NCBI RefSeq assembly: GCF_016820245.1 | Contig: NZ_JAFCAR010000003.1 | Span: 639,001-703,000, forward strand | DNA from: Jannaschia sp. Os4 | GTDB taxonomy: Bacteria; Pseudomonadota; Alphaproteobacteria; Rhodobacterales; Rhodobacteraceae | Direction of reading: 5' to 3' | Length of the DNA: 64,000 nt | Shown here: in pieces, positions 42,796-50,395 of the stretch | Layout: every line of letters begins with the position of its first letter | How positions within the stretch are numbered: the stretch's first letter is position 1 | Notes under the pieces: generated by a model | What the model saw: the letters and a program-made list of their open reading frames with translations, nothing else | Told to the model about the DNA's origin: nothing | Databases searched by the model: none | Program-made: the position numbers and the translations under genes

Positions 42796-43146
42796 GTGCG
42801 CCCCATCCTCCTCGCCGCCACACTGGCCCTCGCGGCCCCTGCCGCCGCGCAGGACCTGACAATGGTCATGGTCGAGCAGGCGGGCTGCATCTACTGCCAG
42901 CGCTGGGACGCCGAGGCCGCGCCGGGCTGGCCCAACACGGAGGTGGGCCGCGCCGCGCCGCTCCGCCGCGTCGACATCACGGCCTTGCCGGACGACGTGG
43001 CGTTCGCCAGCACGCTCGTCTTCACGCCGACCTTCGTCCTCGTGCGCGACGGGGCCGAAATCGGGCGGGTCGAGGGCTACGACCCCCAGTTCTTCTGGCC
43101 GATGGCCGAGCGCCTTGTCACCGACGCGCGGGACGGCGACGGATGA
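42796..43146 (+). CDS. soxS: Periplasmic thioredoxin-like protein SoxS
   Basis: A 116-residue thioredoxin-fold protein with a Sec signal (RPILLAATLALAAPAAAQ) and the motif QAGCIYCQRWDAE. SoxS is needed for full Sox activity in Paracoccus and is thought to keep SoxYZ in its active reduced form. The GTG at 42796 is chosen because GAAGGA lies 7 bases upstream and the signal peptide starts there. It is followed by the ArsR-type regulator gene in the same transcript. Confidence 0.85.
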   Translation: MRPILLAATLALAAPAAAQDLTMVMVEQAGCIYCQRWDAEAAPGWPNTEVGRAAPLRRVDITALPDDVAFASTLVFTPTFVLVRDGAEIGRVEGYDPQFFWPMAERLVTDARDGDG

Positions 43147-43193
43147 TCGGGGGGCGTCCGGGCGGCGGCTTGGAAGGGGGGGTGGGGGGCGCT

Positions 43194-43583
43194 ATGTCCC
43201 GTCCCGCCGGGACTCGCCCCGGCGCGCACCCGAGGATCGAGATCCTGACCAGCCTGCCGACACTCACGCCCGACGCGACCGCGGAGGACATGGACCGGAT
43301 GGCCGCCAGCGCCACCGAGGCCGCGACGCTCCTCAAGGCGCTGGGCCACGAGGGGCGGCTGATGATCCTGTGCCACCTCGCCACCGGTGAGAAGTCCGTG
43401 ACCGAACTGGAGCGCCTGCTGTCGTCGCGCCAAGCGGCCGTGAGCCAGCAGCTCGCGCGCCTGCGCCACGAGGGGCTGGTCCAGCCCCGCCGCGAGGGCA
43501 AGGCGATCTTCTACTCCCTGACCGACAGCCGCGCCCGGCAGGTGATGGAGCTGGTCTACCAACTCTACTGCGCCCGCACCTGA
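43194..43583 (+). CDS. soxR: ArsR-family persulfide-responsive repressor SoxR/SqrR type
   Basis: A 129-residue regulator with LERLLSSRQAAVSQQLARLRHEGLV as the winged-helix core. C60 in RLMILCHLATG and C126 in LYQLYCART are 66 residues apart, the same spacing as the sensing pairs Cys41/Cys107 of SqrR and Cys42/Cys108 of BigR, so it should sense sulfane sulfur. It would repress sox genes in the absence of thiosulfate or sulfide. The start could also be an ATG at 43143 overlapping the soxS stop, or a later one at 43290; the N-terminal 30 residues are not conserved-looking. Confidence 0.88.
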   Translation: MSRPAGTRPGAHPRIEILTSLPTLTPDATAEDMDRMAASATEAATLLKALGHEGRLMILCHLATGEKSVTELERLLSSRQAAVSQQLARLRHEGLVQPRREGKAIFYSLTDSRARQVMELVYQLYCART

Positions 43584-43650
43584 CACCCCCTTGCGCGGAC
43601 CGCGCCCTAGGTCCCATCCTGCGCCGAACGGCCGCTTTGGGAGGAGCGTC

Positions 43651-44661
43651 ATGCTGGAATGGCTGGGGGAGGGGACCGCGCTCGTGATCGTGGGCCTCGT
43701 CGGTGGCGTGGCCTTGGGCCTCGCCGCGCGGCTCGGGCGCTTCTGCACGCTGGGCGCGCTCGAGGATCTGTTCTACGGCCGCGACGGCACGCGGGCCCGC
43801 ATGTGGCTCGCCGCGCTGGGCCTGTCGGTGGCGGGCACGCAGGGCCTGATGCTCGGCGGCGTCCTCGCGCCGGGCAAGGTCTTCTACCTCACGACCGCGT
43901 GGATGCCGCTCGCCTCCGTCGCCGGGGGCCTCGCCTTCGGCTACGGCATGGCGCTGGCCGGCAACTGCGGCTTCGGCGCCTTGGCGCGGGTGGGCGGCGG
44001 AGACCTGCGCTCGCTGGTGATCGTCCTGGTCATGGGGGTCGCGGCCTACGCCACCATCGCGGGGCCCCTCGCGCCGCTGCGCGTGACCCTCTTCGCCGCG
44101 GGCGCGGGCGCGTCCCCCCAAGGCCTCGCCGCGCCGGCGCTGGGCCTCGGGCTCGGCCTCGCCTTGGCCGCGACCGCGTTGCTGGGCGGCGCGCGGCTGC
44201 GCGTGCTGGGCTGGGGGACGCTCGTGGCCGCGGGCATCGTGACGGGCTGGGCGGGCACCGCATGGGTCGCGCACGAGGGCTTCGCGGCGACCACGCCCGC
44301 CTCCCACACCTTCGCCGCCCCCTTGGGCGAGACGCTGACGTGGCTGATGTCCTCCACGGGCCGCGAGGCGGGCTTCGCCGTCGGCTCCGTGGCGGGCGTC
44401 CTCGTCGGCGCCTTCGCGGGCAGCCTGATCAAGGGCCATTTCCGCTGGGAGGCCTGCGAGGATCCGCGCGAGCTGCGCCGCCAGATGGGCGGCGCGGTCC
44501 TGATGGGCGTCGGCGCGGTCGTGGCGATGGGCTGCAGCGTGGGGCAGGGCCTCACCGCGTTCTCGGTCCTCGCATGGTCCGCGCCGGTCACGCTCGGCGC
44601 GATCGTGGCCGGGGCGTGGGTCGGCCTGCGGCAGCTGGTCGGGGGATACGCCGTCCCCTGA
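43651..44661 (+). CDS. soxT: YeeE/YedE-family transporter, SoxT-like
   Basis: A 336-residue membrane protein with about nine helices. The duplicated family motifs are RLGRFCTLGALEDLFYGRDG, YGMALAGNCGFGALARVGGG and VVAMGCSVGQGLTAFSVL, with cysteines in the conserved substrate-path positions. TsuA and SoxT proteins of this family import thiosulfate or another sulfur compound to the cytoplasm, where it could inform the persulfide sensor. It has GGGAGGAG 6 bases before the ATG and follows soxR by 67 bases. Confidence 0.88.
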   Translation: MLEWLGEGTALVIVGLVGGVALGLAARLGRFCTLGALEDLFYGRDGTRARMWLAALGLSVAGTQGLMLGGVLAPGKVFYLTTAWMPLASVAGGLAFGYGMALAGNCGFGALARVGGGDLRSLVIVLVMGVAAYATIAGPLAPLRVTLFAAGAGASPQGLAAPALGLGLGLALAATALLGGARLRVLGWGTLVAAGIVTGWAGTAWVAHEGFAATTPASHTFAAPLGETLTWLMSSTGREAGFAVGSVAGVLVGAFAGSLIKGHFRWEACEDPRELRRQMGGAVLMGVGAVVAMGCSVGQGLTAFSVLAWSAPVTLGAIVAGAWVGLRQLVGGYAVP

Positions 44662-44685
44662 GGCAACGCGCAGGCCCGGGCTCCG

Positions 44686-46431
44686 TCATGCGCGCCGAAG
44701 GGTGGGCGGCTCCGGGGCGGACAGGGTCCTCGCCGCGTCGTGCTGGCTCAGGAACACCCCGCCCGACAGGTCGCGCAGCAGGTGCCCGCGCCGCAGCCGG
44801 TCCATCACCGGCCCCTTCACCTCGCTGAGGTGCAGACGCAGGCCCGCCTCCGCCACCCTCCGGTTCAGCGCCTCCAAGGTCTCCAGCGCCGAGAAGTCGA
44901 TCGCGTTCACCGCCGACAGCATCAGCACGACGTCGCGCAGGCCGGGTCGCTCGGCCATCCGGGCCAGCACCAGATCCTCCAGCATCCGGGCGTTGGCGAA
45001 GGTCAGGCTCTCGTCCACCCGCAGGGTCAGGACGCGGGGGTCGGTCTCGACCGCGCGACGGAGCACGTTGCGGAAATGCTCGGTCCCCGGCACGCGGCCC
45101 ACCTCGGCCACGTGGGGCCGGGCCGTGCGCGCCAGCAGCAGCGCGAGCGACAGCGCCACGCCGGTGGCCACCCCGATCTCGACCCCCAGCATCAGGGTCG
45201 CCGCGATGGTCGCGGCCACGGCGGCGAAGTCGCCCTTGGCGTAGGCCCACGTCCGCCGCAGGACGGACAGGTCGATCAGCGACAGCACCGCCACCACGAT
45301 GGTCGCGGCCAGCGTGGCCTTGGGCAGGAAGAACAGCAGCGGCGTCAGGGTCATCCCCGCCCCCGCGAGCGCCAGCGCCGTGAAGGCGCCCGCGGCGGGC
45401 GTGGCCGCGCCGGCGTCGTGGTTGACCACCGAACGGGCGAAGCCCCCCGTCACCGGGAAGCCCCCCGACAAGGAGGCCCCGAGGTTGGCCGCGCCGAGGC
45501 CGATCAGTTCTTGGTCCGGATCGATCCGCTCGCCCCGCTTGGCGGCCAGCGTGCGTGCGACCGAGACCGACTCGACGAAGCCGATCAGCGCGATCAGCGC
45601 GGCGGGAAGCAGCAGCGCGGCCACGAGGTCCGGCGCCGCCGAGGGCAGGGTGAAGGGCGGCAGGCCGCGCGGCACGTCGCCCACCACCGCGACGCCGCGC
45701 GCGGGCAGGTCCAGCCCCCATGCCGCCAGCGTGGTCGCCGCGACCGCCAGCACCGGCCCGGTCCGCGCGAGCAGGGCGGCCGCCGCGGGCCGCAGTCCCG
45801 CGCGCACCAGCAGCGGGGCCAGCCCTCCGCGCACCCACCACAGGAAGGCCGTCGCCGTCCCACCCAGCAGCAGGGTGGGGCCGTTGGCGCGTTCCAGCCC
45901 CGAGGCGAGGGACGCGAGGATGTCGGGCAGGGCATGGCCGCCTCCGCCGATGCCCAGCAGGTGGCCCATCTGCCCCGCCGCGATCAGCACCGCAGACGCG
46001 GTGACGAAGCCCGCGATCACCGGGTGGCTCAGCAGGTCCGCCAGTGCGCCCATCCGCAGCAGCCCCATCGCCAGCAGCATCGCCCCCGACAGGGCCGCCA
46101 GCGTCAGGGCGGCGGTGGCGTAGCCCGCCGTGCCTTGGGCGGCGACCTCGCCCACCGCCGAGGCGGTGAGCAGCGACACCACCGCCACCGGCCCGACGGC
46201 GAGGCTGCGCGAGGTGCCGAACAGGGCGTAGAGCAGGATCGGGACGATCGACGCATAGATGCCCGCCTCGGGCGGCATCCCGGCGATCAGCGCGTAGGCC
46301 AGCGACTGCGGCACGAGCATGATCGTCACCACGGCGGCGGCCACGAGATCCTGCGCCAGCGTGGCGCGGTCGTAGCGCCGTCCCCAGTCGAGCACGGGCA
46401 GGAGGCGCGCGGCGCGGGACACGGGCGTCAC
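44686..46431 (-). CDS. SulP-family anion permease with STAS domain
   Basis: A 581-residue sulfate-permease-family protein. MLVPQSLAYALIAGMPPEAGIYAS is the SulP signature; the membrane domain has about 12 helices with GLGAANLGASLSGGFPVTGGFARSVVN. A cytoplasmic STAS domain starts near residue 450 and includes VLMLSAVNAIDFSALETLEALNRR. The GTG at 46431 overlaps the preceding gene's stop (GTGA). With its sulfur neighbours it probably exports sulfate or sulfite made by persulfide oxidation, or takes up sulfate, but anion specificity in SulP proteins varies. Confidence 0.9.
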   Translation of the reverse strand: MTPVSRAARLLPVLDWGRRYDRATLAQDLVAAAVVTIMLVPQSLAYALIAGMPPEAGIYASIVPILLYALFGTSRSLAVGPVAVVSLLTASAVGEVAAQGTAGYATAALTLAALSGAMLLAMGLLRMGALADLLSHPVIAGFVTASAVLIAAGQMGHLLGIGGGGHALPDILASLASGLERANGPTLLLGGTATAFLWWVRGGLAPLLVRAGLRPAAAALLARTGPVLAVAATTLAAWGLDLPARGVAVVGDVPRGLPPFTLPSAAPDLVAALLLPAALIALIGFVESVSVARTLAAKRGERIDPDQELIGLGAANLGASLSGGFPVTGGFARSVVNHDAGAATPAAGAFTALALAGAGMTLTPLLFFLPKATLAATIVVAVLSLIDLSVLRRTWAYAKGDFAAVAATIAATLMLGVEIGVATGVALSLALLLARTARPHVAEVGRVPGTEHFRNVLRRAVETDPRVLTLRVDESLTFANARMLEDLVLARMAERPGLRDVVLMLSAVNAIDFSALETLEALNRRVAEAGLRLHLSEVKGPVMDRLRRGHLLRDLSGGVFLSQHDAARTLSAPEPPTLRRA

Positions 46432-46862
46432 GCCCTGTCGAGCCGGTCCGCGAGCCCCGACAGGTCGTAGCCCGCCGCTCGCGCGCCTGCCACGATCTCG
46501 TCGGCGGGGCGGGTGCCGCGCTGGGACAGCGCCCAGAGCGTGGCCGAGCGCGTGCCAGACCGGCAATGCGCGAAGACCGGGCCCGGAAGGCGCGCCAGCT
46601 CGGCGGCGAAGGCGTCGGCATCGGCCTCGGTCACGGGGCTCGTCACGGGCTGGTGGACGGCCTCCATGCCGTGCTTGCGCGCCGCCGCGGCGATCTCGGC
46701 GAAGGGCGGCTGGTCCGGCGCCTCGCCGTCGGGCCGGTTCGAGAGGATCGCGCGGAACCCCATCCGCGCAAGTGCGGCCACGTCGGCGGGCGCGATCTGG
46801 GCGCCGACGGAGACGTGGTCGTCCAGCCGCGCGGCGGCCACCCCCTGCGGATCAGAGCCCAT
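46428..46862 (-). CDS. DUF442 (TIGR01244-type) sulfurtransferase/phosphatase-like protein
   Basis: A 144-residue protein with the cysteine loop FAHCRSGTRSATLWALSQRG, the pattern of the beta-lactamase hydrolase-like (Blh) N-terminal domain. In Blh this domain is fused to persulfide dioxygenase; here it is a separate gene directly downstream of the dioxygenase (11-base overlap). It probably passes sulfane sulfur as a protein persulfide or GSSH, like a rhodanese, rather than acting as a protein phosphatase. Confidence 0.88.
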   Translation of the reverse strand: MGSDPQGVAAARLDDHVSVGAQIAPADVAALARMGFRAILSNRPDGEAPDQPPFAEIAAAARKHGMEAVHQPVTSPVTEADADAFAAELARLPGPVFAHCRSGTRSATLWALSQRGTRPADEIVAGARAAGYDLSGLADRLDRA

Positions 46863-47730
46863 TGACCGGCACCTTCATCATCGGGTTGCCGTGCTGGTCC
46901 GTCGGCACCTCGCCCGCGCGCATGTTCACCTGCAGCGACGGGATGATGAGCGAGGGCACCTTGAGCGTGGCGTCGCGCGCCTGGCGCATCTCGACGAACT
47001 CGGCGCGGGTCCGGCCCGCCACGTGGATGTTGTGCGCCCGCTCCTCGGCCACGGTCGTCTCCCACGCGATATCGCGCCCGCCCGGCCCGTAGTCGTGGCA
47101 CATGAACAGCCGCATCTCGCCGGGCAGTGCGAGGATGCGCTGGATTGAATCGTAGAGCTGGCCCGCGTCGCCGCCGGGGAAGTCGGCGCGCGCCGAGCCC
47201 CCGTCGGGCATGAACAGCGTGTCGCCTACGAAGGCCGCGTCGCCCACCACGTGGGTCATGCAGGCGGGCGTGTGGCCCGGCGTGTGCAGCGCCACCGCCG
47301 TCATCGTCCCGATCTCGTAGGTGTCCCCGTCCTCGAACAGCCGGTCGAACTGCGAGCCGTCACGCTGGAACTCGGTGCCCTCGTTGAAGACCTTGCCGAA
47401 GGTCTCCTGCACCGCGACGATGCCCGCCCCGATCCCGATCCGCCCGCCGAGCGCGCCTTGGATGTAGGGCGCCGCGGATAGGTGGTCGGCATGGACATGG
47501 GTCTCGATGATCCACTCCAGCCTGCAGCCCAGTTCCCGCACGCGGGCGATCAGCGCGTCGGCGTGGTCGTGGGTGATGCGCCCGGCGGCGTAGTCGATGT
47601 CCATCACCGAATCCACGACCGCGCATGCGTCCGAGCCGGGATCGCGGACGATGTAGCTGATGGTGTTCGTCGCCTCGTCGAAGAACCCTTCGACGATCGG
47701 GTGGACGGTCATGTCGATGGACGGCGTCAT
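46852..47730 (-). CDS. Persulfide dioxygenase-like MBL-fold protein (Blh C-terminal type)
   Basis: A 292-residue MBL-fold enzyme. ETHVHADHLSAAPYIQG, LHTPGHTPACMTHVVG, GSARADFPGGDAGQLYDSI and LFMCHDYGPGGRD are the ETHE1/Blh motifs. It differs clearly from the paralogue at 11842-12750 (THVHADHLS against THPHADHLM). GSSH oxidation to sulfite is the expected reaction. The ATG at 47730 has GGAG upstream; three tandem 8-base repeats lie just before it. It heads an operon with the DUF442 protein and the SulP permease. Confidence 0.92.
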   Translation of the reverse strand: MTPSIDMTVHPIVEGFFDEATNTISYIVRDPGSDACAVVDSVMDIDYAAGRITHDHADALIARVRELGCRLEWIIETHVHADHLSAAPYIQGALGGRIGIGAGIVAVQETFGKVFNEGTEFQRDGSQFDRLFEDGDTYEIGTMTAVALHTPGHTPACMTHVVGDAAFVGDTLFMPDGGSARADFPGGDAGQLYDSIQRILALPGEMRLFMCHDYGPGGRDIAWETTVAEERAHNIHVAGRTRAEFVEMRQARDATLKVPSLIIPSLQVNMRAGEVPTDQHGNPMMKVPVNGL

Positions 47731-47742
47731 GGGGGGTCTCCT

Positions 47743-47766
47743 TGCGGTCATGCGGTCATGCGGTCA
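47743..47766. repeat. Three tandem 8-base repeats upstream of the persulfide dioxygenase gene
   Basis: TGCGGTCA is repeated three times without interruption, starting 12 bases before the ATG of the opposite-strand dioxygenase gene. It covers the position of the 5' leader. It may be a simple replication repeat or a regulator's direct-repeat site. Confidence 0.6.
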
Positions 47767-47908
47767 GCGGGCCGCCGCCCCGTGCGGCGAGGAAGCGGAC
47801 GCGGTCTATGTCACTGGGCGCCCCGTCTGGCATCGGGGCGGGGTCGATCGGCCATGCGGCGCTTCCTCCGATTCTGCCGCGATCCTAGCGCATCCCGTCG
47901 TCCGGATC

Positions 47909-47923
47909 GGTGACTTCGTCACC
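47909..47923. terminator. Short palindrome after the Crp/Fnr gene
   Basis: GGTGAC-TTC-GTCACC is a perfect 6-base stem. It lies 15 bases beyond the Crp/Fnr gene stop, so it may end that transcript, although no T-run is seen. It may also be an operator for the downstream persulfide dioxygenase operon. Confidence 0.35.
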
Positions 47924-47938
47924 TTCGCGCGCGATCGG

Positions 47939-48610
47939 TCAGACCGGGTTCCGAGCGGCGAAGGCGCGCATCGCGTCCGCGTCGAGCAGGTCCACCGCGC
48001 CGCGCCGCTGCTCCACCCACCCGCGCCGGGCGAACTCCGCCATCTGCCGCGAGACCACCTCGCGCGCGGTGCCCAGCTCGGTGGCGAGCGTGGCGTGGGT
48101 CGCGCGCAGCCGCGGGCCGCCCGCGTCGTCGGACAGCTCGAGGAGCTTGGCGGCCAGCCGGGCGTCCATCCGCCCGAAGGCGATCTCCTCCACGGTGAGG
48201 AACAGGTCCGTGAGCCGCTGCGAGTAGGCCTCCAGCACGAAGCGGCGGAAGGCGGGCGAGGCGCCCATCGCCGCGTCGAACGCGGCCTGGGGGATCGCCA
48301 CGGCCTCCACGTCCGTCTCGGCCACCGCTTCGGCGGCGTTGTCCTCGTAGGCCAGCAGGCAGGCCGTCGTGAGCACGCAACTCTCGCCCGCGTGCACCCG
48401 GTAGAGGACGATCTCGCGCCCGCCCTCCGTCGCCTGCTGCACCCGCAGCCGCCCGTCGAGCAGCAGCAGCAGGTCCTCGGGCGGGCGCCCCGGCCCGAAC
48501 AGGACGGTGCCCGCCGGGTGGCGGCGCACCCGGGCGTCGGACACCAAGCGGTCGCGGGTCGCGGCGTCCAGCCCCGCGAGGCCGGGGAAGCGGTCGGTCC
48601 ATTGGGGCAT
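47939..48610 (-). CDS. Crp/Fnr-family transcriptional regulator
   Basis: A 223-residue regulator. Residues about 15-120 form the cyclic-nucleotide-binding-like beta barrel (HPAGTVLFGPGRPPEDLLLLLDGRLRV). The C-terminal helix-turn-helix is THATLATELGTAREVVSRQMAEF, whose E-x-x-S-R arrangement equals the FNR residues that read TTGA half-sites. The N-terminal cysteines that bind the FNR [4Fe-4S] cluster are absent; only two cysteines are present (in ESCVLTTACLL). It might sense NO, haem or redox like DNR/NnrR/CooA relatives. The start with AGGAG 8 bases upstream is at 48610. A perfect TTGAC-N4-GTCAA box 98 bases upstream suggests autoregulation and similar boxes mark the genes that follow. Confidence 0.9.
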   Translation of the reverse strand: MPQWTDRFPGLAGLDAATRDRLVSDARVRRHPAGTVLFGPGRPPEDLLLLLDGRLRVQQATEGGREIVLYRVHAGESCVLTTACLLAYEDNAAEAVAETDVEAVAIPQAAFDAAMGASPAFRRFVLEAYSQRLTDLFLTVEEIAFGRMDARLAAKLLELSDDAGGPRLRATHATLATELGTAREVVSRQMAEFARRGWVEQRRGAVDLLDADAMRAFAARNPV

Positions 48611-48701
48611 CGAGGCGCTCCTGCGGCGGCATGCGTCACGATCGGCGCGTCCCGCCGGGGCGTCAACGCGAAGGGCGCCCGCGCGCCCCGCCGCGGCGGC
48701 G

Positions 48702-48715
48702 TTGACCGCGGTCAA
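48702..48715. promoter_or_regulatory. Crp/Fnr-type box (perfect), crp/VIT divergent region
   Basis: TTGAC-CGCG-GTCAA is a perfect inverted repeat between the divergent Crp/Fnr and VIT-family genes. Its centre is 42.5 bases before the VIT start and about 98 bases before the regulator start. It fits a DNR/FNR-type site. Confidence 0.75.
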
Positions 48716-48750
48716 ACCTTCGGGCGGGACGTGGGCCTAGGCCCGGGGGG

Positions 48751-49431
48751 ATGGCCCGAACCGATCCCGACCGCCCCTCCTCCGCCGCGCCGCACCTCCG
48801 CGAGGCGGTGCTGGGCGCCATCGACGGCACCGTCACCACCTTCGCCATCGTCGCGGGCGTGGCCGGCGCGGGGCTGCCGGTGGCGGCCGTGCTCGCGCTG
48901 GGGACGGCGAACGTGGTCGCGGACGGGTTCTCGATGGCCGCGGGCGTCTACGTGGGCGGCAAGGCCGCGGCGGAGGACGGCGCGCGGCGGCGCGCCCGCT
49001 GCGCCGACCTCGTGGACGACCGACCCGCGGCGGCCCGCGCCCGCTTGGCCGAGACGCTCGCCGCGCGAGGCCTCTCGGGCGAGCCGCTCGCCGCCGCGAC
49101 GGAGGCCGTCGCGCGTAGCCGCGCGGCGTGGATCGGCCTCCTCGTGGACGGGGCGGGCGCGCCGCAGGCGACCGCGCCCCTGCGCGACGCGGCGGCCGTC
49201 TTCGCGGCCTTCGTCGCCTGCGGGATGCTGCCGCTCGTGCCGTTCGCCCTCGGGACGGGGCGCCCCTTCGCGGTCTCCGCCGCCGCGACCGCCGCGACCT
49301 TCCTCGCCATCGGGGCGCTCCGAAGCCGGTGGTCCCCCCGCCGCGCGTGGTCCTCTGCCGCCGAGACCCTGCTGATCGGAGGGGCCGCGGCGGGCATCGC
49401 CCACGGGGTCGCCCGGTTATGGGGACATTGA
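48751..49431 (+). CDS. VIT1/CCC1-family membrane transporter
   Basis: A 226-residue membrane protein of the vacuolar iron transporter family. LREAVLGAIDGTVTTFAIVAGVAGAGL is the family's conserved first helix region, followed by GTANVVADGFSMAAGVYVGGKA. Five hydrophobic stretches are predicted, with a charged hydrophilic loop (about 85-145) that corresponds to the metal-binding region. Related proteins move Fe2+ or Mn2+ out of the cytosol. A Crp/Fnr box precedes it; its stop overlaps another degenerate box. Confidence 0.85.
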   Translation: MARTDPDRPSSAAPHLREAVLGAIDGTVTTFAIVAGVAGAGLPVAAVLALGTANVVADGFSMAAGVYVGGKAAAEDGARRRARCADLVDDRPAAARARLAETLAARGLSGEPLAAATEAVARSRAAWIGLLVDGAGAPQATAPLRDAAAVFAAFVACGMLPLVPFALGTGRPFAVSAAATAATFLAIGALRSRWSPRRAWSSAAETLLIGGAAAGIAHGVARLWGH

Positions 49432-49441
49432 CCGCGCGCAA
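49428..49441. promoter_or_regulatory. Degenerate Crp/Fnr-type box before the DUF6544 gene
   Basis: TTGAC-CGCG-CGCAA has one perfect and one degraded half-site. Its centre is 56.5 bases before the next start codon and it overlaps the VIT gene stop. By itself the match is weak; the spacing gives some support. Confidence 0.4.
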
Positions 49442-49490
49442 GGCGCCGGGGCCCCGCGCCCCCGGCGATCGCCGACCGGGGGAGGACCGG

Positions 49491-50330
49491 ATGCGACGGG
49501 CCGTCCCTCTCCTCGCCTCCCTCGCCCTCGCGGGGGGCGGCGCGCTCCTCGCGTGGCGCGCATCGGACCGCCGCGCCGACCGCGCCGAGGCCGCGCGCCT
49601 GCGCGCGCGCCAGCCGCGCCTGCCGTCGCGCTTCGACCCCGCCATGGTCGACGGCCTCCCCGAGCCCGCGCGGCGGTTCCTCCGCGCCGCGATCGCGCCG
49701 GGCACGCCACTGCGGCCCGTCGCGGAGATCGAGATGGCGGGCACCTTCGCGATGGGCGACGGGGCCGCGCCGAAGATCCTCGCGATGCGCGCCACCCAGA
49801 CCCACGCCGCGCCGCACGGCTTCGTCTGGGCCATGCGCGCACGCGGCGGGCCCTACGTCCTGTCGGGCTCGGACTCGGCCACGTGGACCCGGTTCTGGAT
49901 GGGCGGCGTCGTGCCGGTGGCCCGTCGCGGTGGCGACGCGGACCACGCGCGCGCCGCTTTCGGGCGGATGGTGGCGGAGGCCGCGATCTGGACCCCCGCC
50001 GCCGTCCTGCCCGGCCCGAGCGTCGAGTGGAGCGCGCCCGCCCCGGACGTCGCCCGAGTCACGATGCGCGCGGGCGCCCTGTCGCAGTCGGTCGACCTCG
50101 CCCTCTCCGCCGCGGGGCGGCCCCGGAGGGTGACCTTCCGGCGCTGGACCGACGCGAACCCCGAGCGCGTCTGGCGGCATCAGCCCTTCGGCGCGACCCT
50201 GTCGGCCTTTCGGACCTTCGGCGGCGTCACGGTGCCCACCCACGTGGAGGCGGCGAACATGTTCGGGACGCCGGAGCACTTCACGTTCTTCGTCGCGGAC
50301 GTGACCGCGCTGCGCTTTCCTCCGGATTGA
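49491..50330 (+). CDS. DUF6544 (DUF6920)-type protein
   Basis: A 279-residue protein with an N-terminal membrane anchor or signal (RRAVPLLASLALAGGGALLAW), followed by DGLPEPARRFLRAAIAPGTPL and a beta-rich region (VEIEMAGTFAM, YVLSGSDSATWTRFWMGGVVPV) ending with TFGGVTVPTHVEAANMFGTPEHFTFFVADV. This is the layout of an uncharacterised family (DUF6544/DUF6920). GGGGGAGGACC precedes the ATG. It probably acts outside the inner membrane. The function is unknown. Confidence 0.75.
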   Translation: MRRAVPLLASLALAGGGALLAWRASDRRADRAEAARLRARQPRLPSRFDPAMVDGLPEPARRFLRAAIAPGTPLRPVAEIEMAGTFAMGDGAAPKILAMRATQTHAAPHGFVWAMRARGGPYVLSGSDSATWTRFWMGGVVPVARRGGDADHARAAFGRMVAEAAIWTPAAVLPGPSVEWSAPAPDVARVTMRAGALSQSVDLALSAAGRPRRVTFRRWTDANPERVWRHQPFGATLSAFRTFGGVTVPTHVEAANMFGTPEHFTFFVADVTALRFPPD

Positions 50331-50340
50331 GGCCCGTCAA
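50327..50340. promoter_or_regulatory. Near-consensus Crp/Fnr-type box before the amidohydrolase gene
   Basis: TTGAG-GCCC-GTCAA differs from the consensus at one position. Its centre lies 62.5 bases before the amidohydrolase start, the same distance as in other genes of this cluster, which supports it. It overlaps the DUF6544 gene stop. Confidence 0.5.
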
Positions 50341-50395
50341 GGCGGCGGCGGACGCGGCGATGGACGATCGGGGCTCCCCCGACCGGAGCTGCCCC

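Noticed and set aside
46428-46862. Dual-specificity protein phosphatase for the DUF442 gene
   Set aside because: The HCRSGTRS loop resembles the phosphatase loop, but the family context (Blh, persulfide dioxygenase, SulP) fits sulfur transfer better.
47909-47923. CRP (cAMP) site at GGTGACTTCGTCACC
   Set aside because: The half-site spacing is five rather than six bases and the flanks do not fit TGTGA-N6-TCACA; it is kept only as a possible hairpin.
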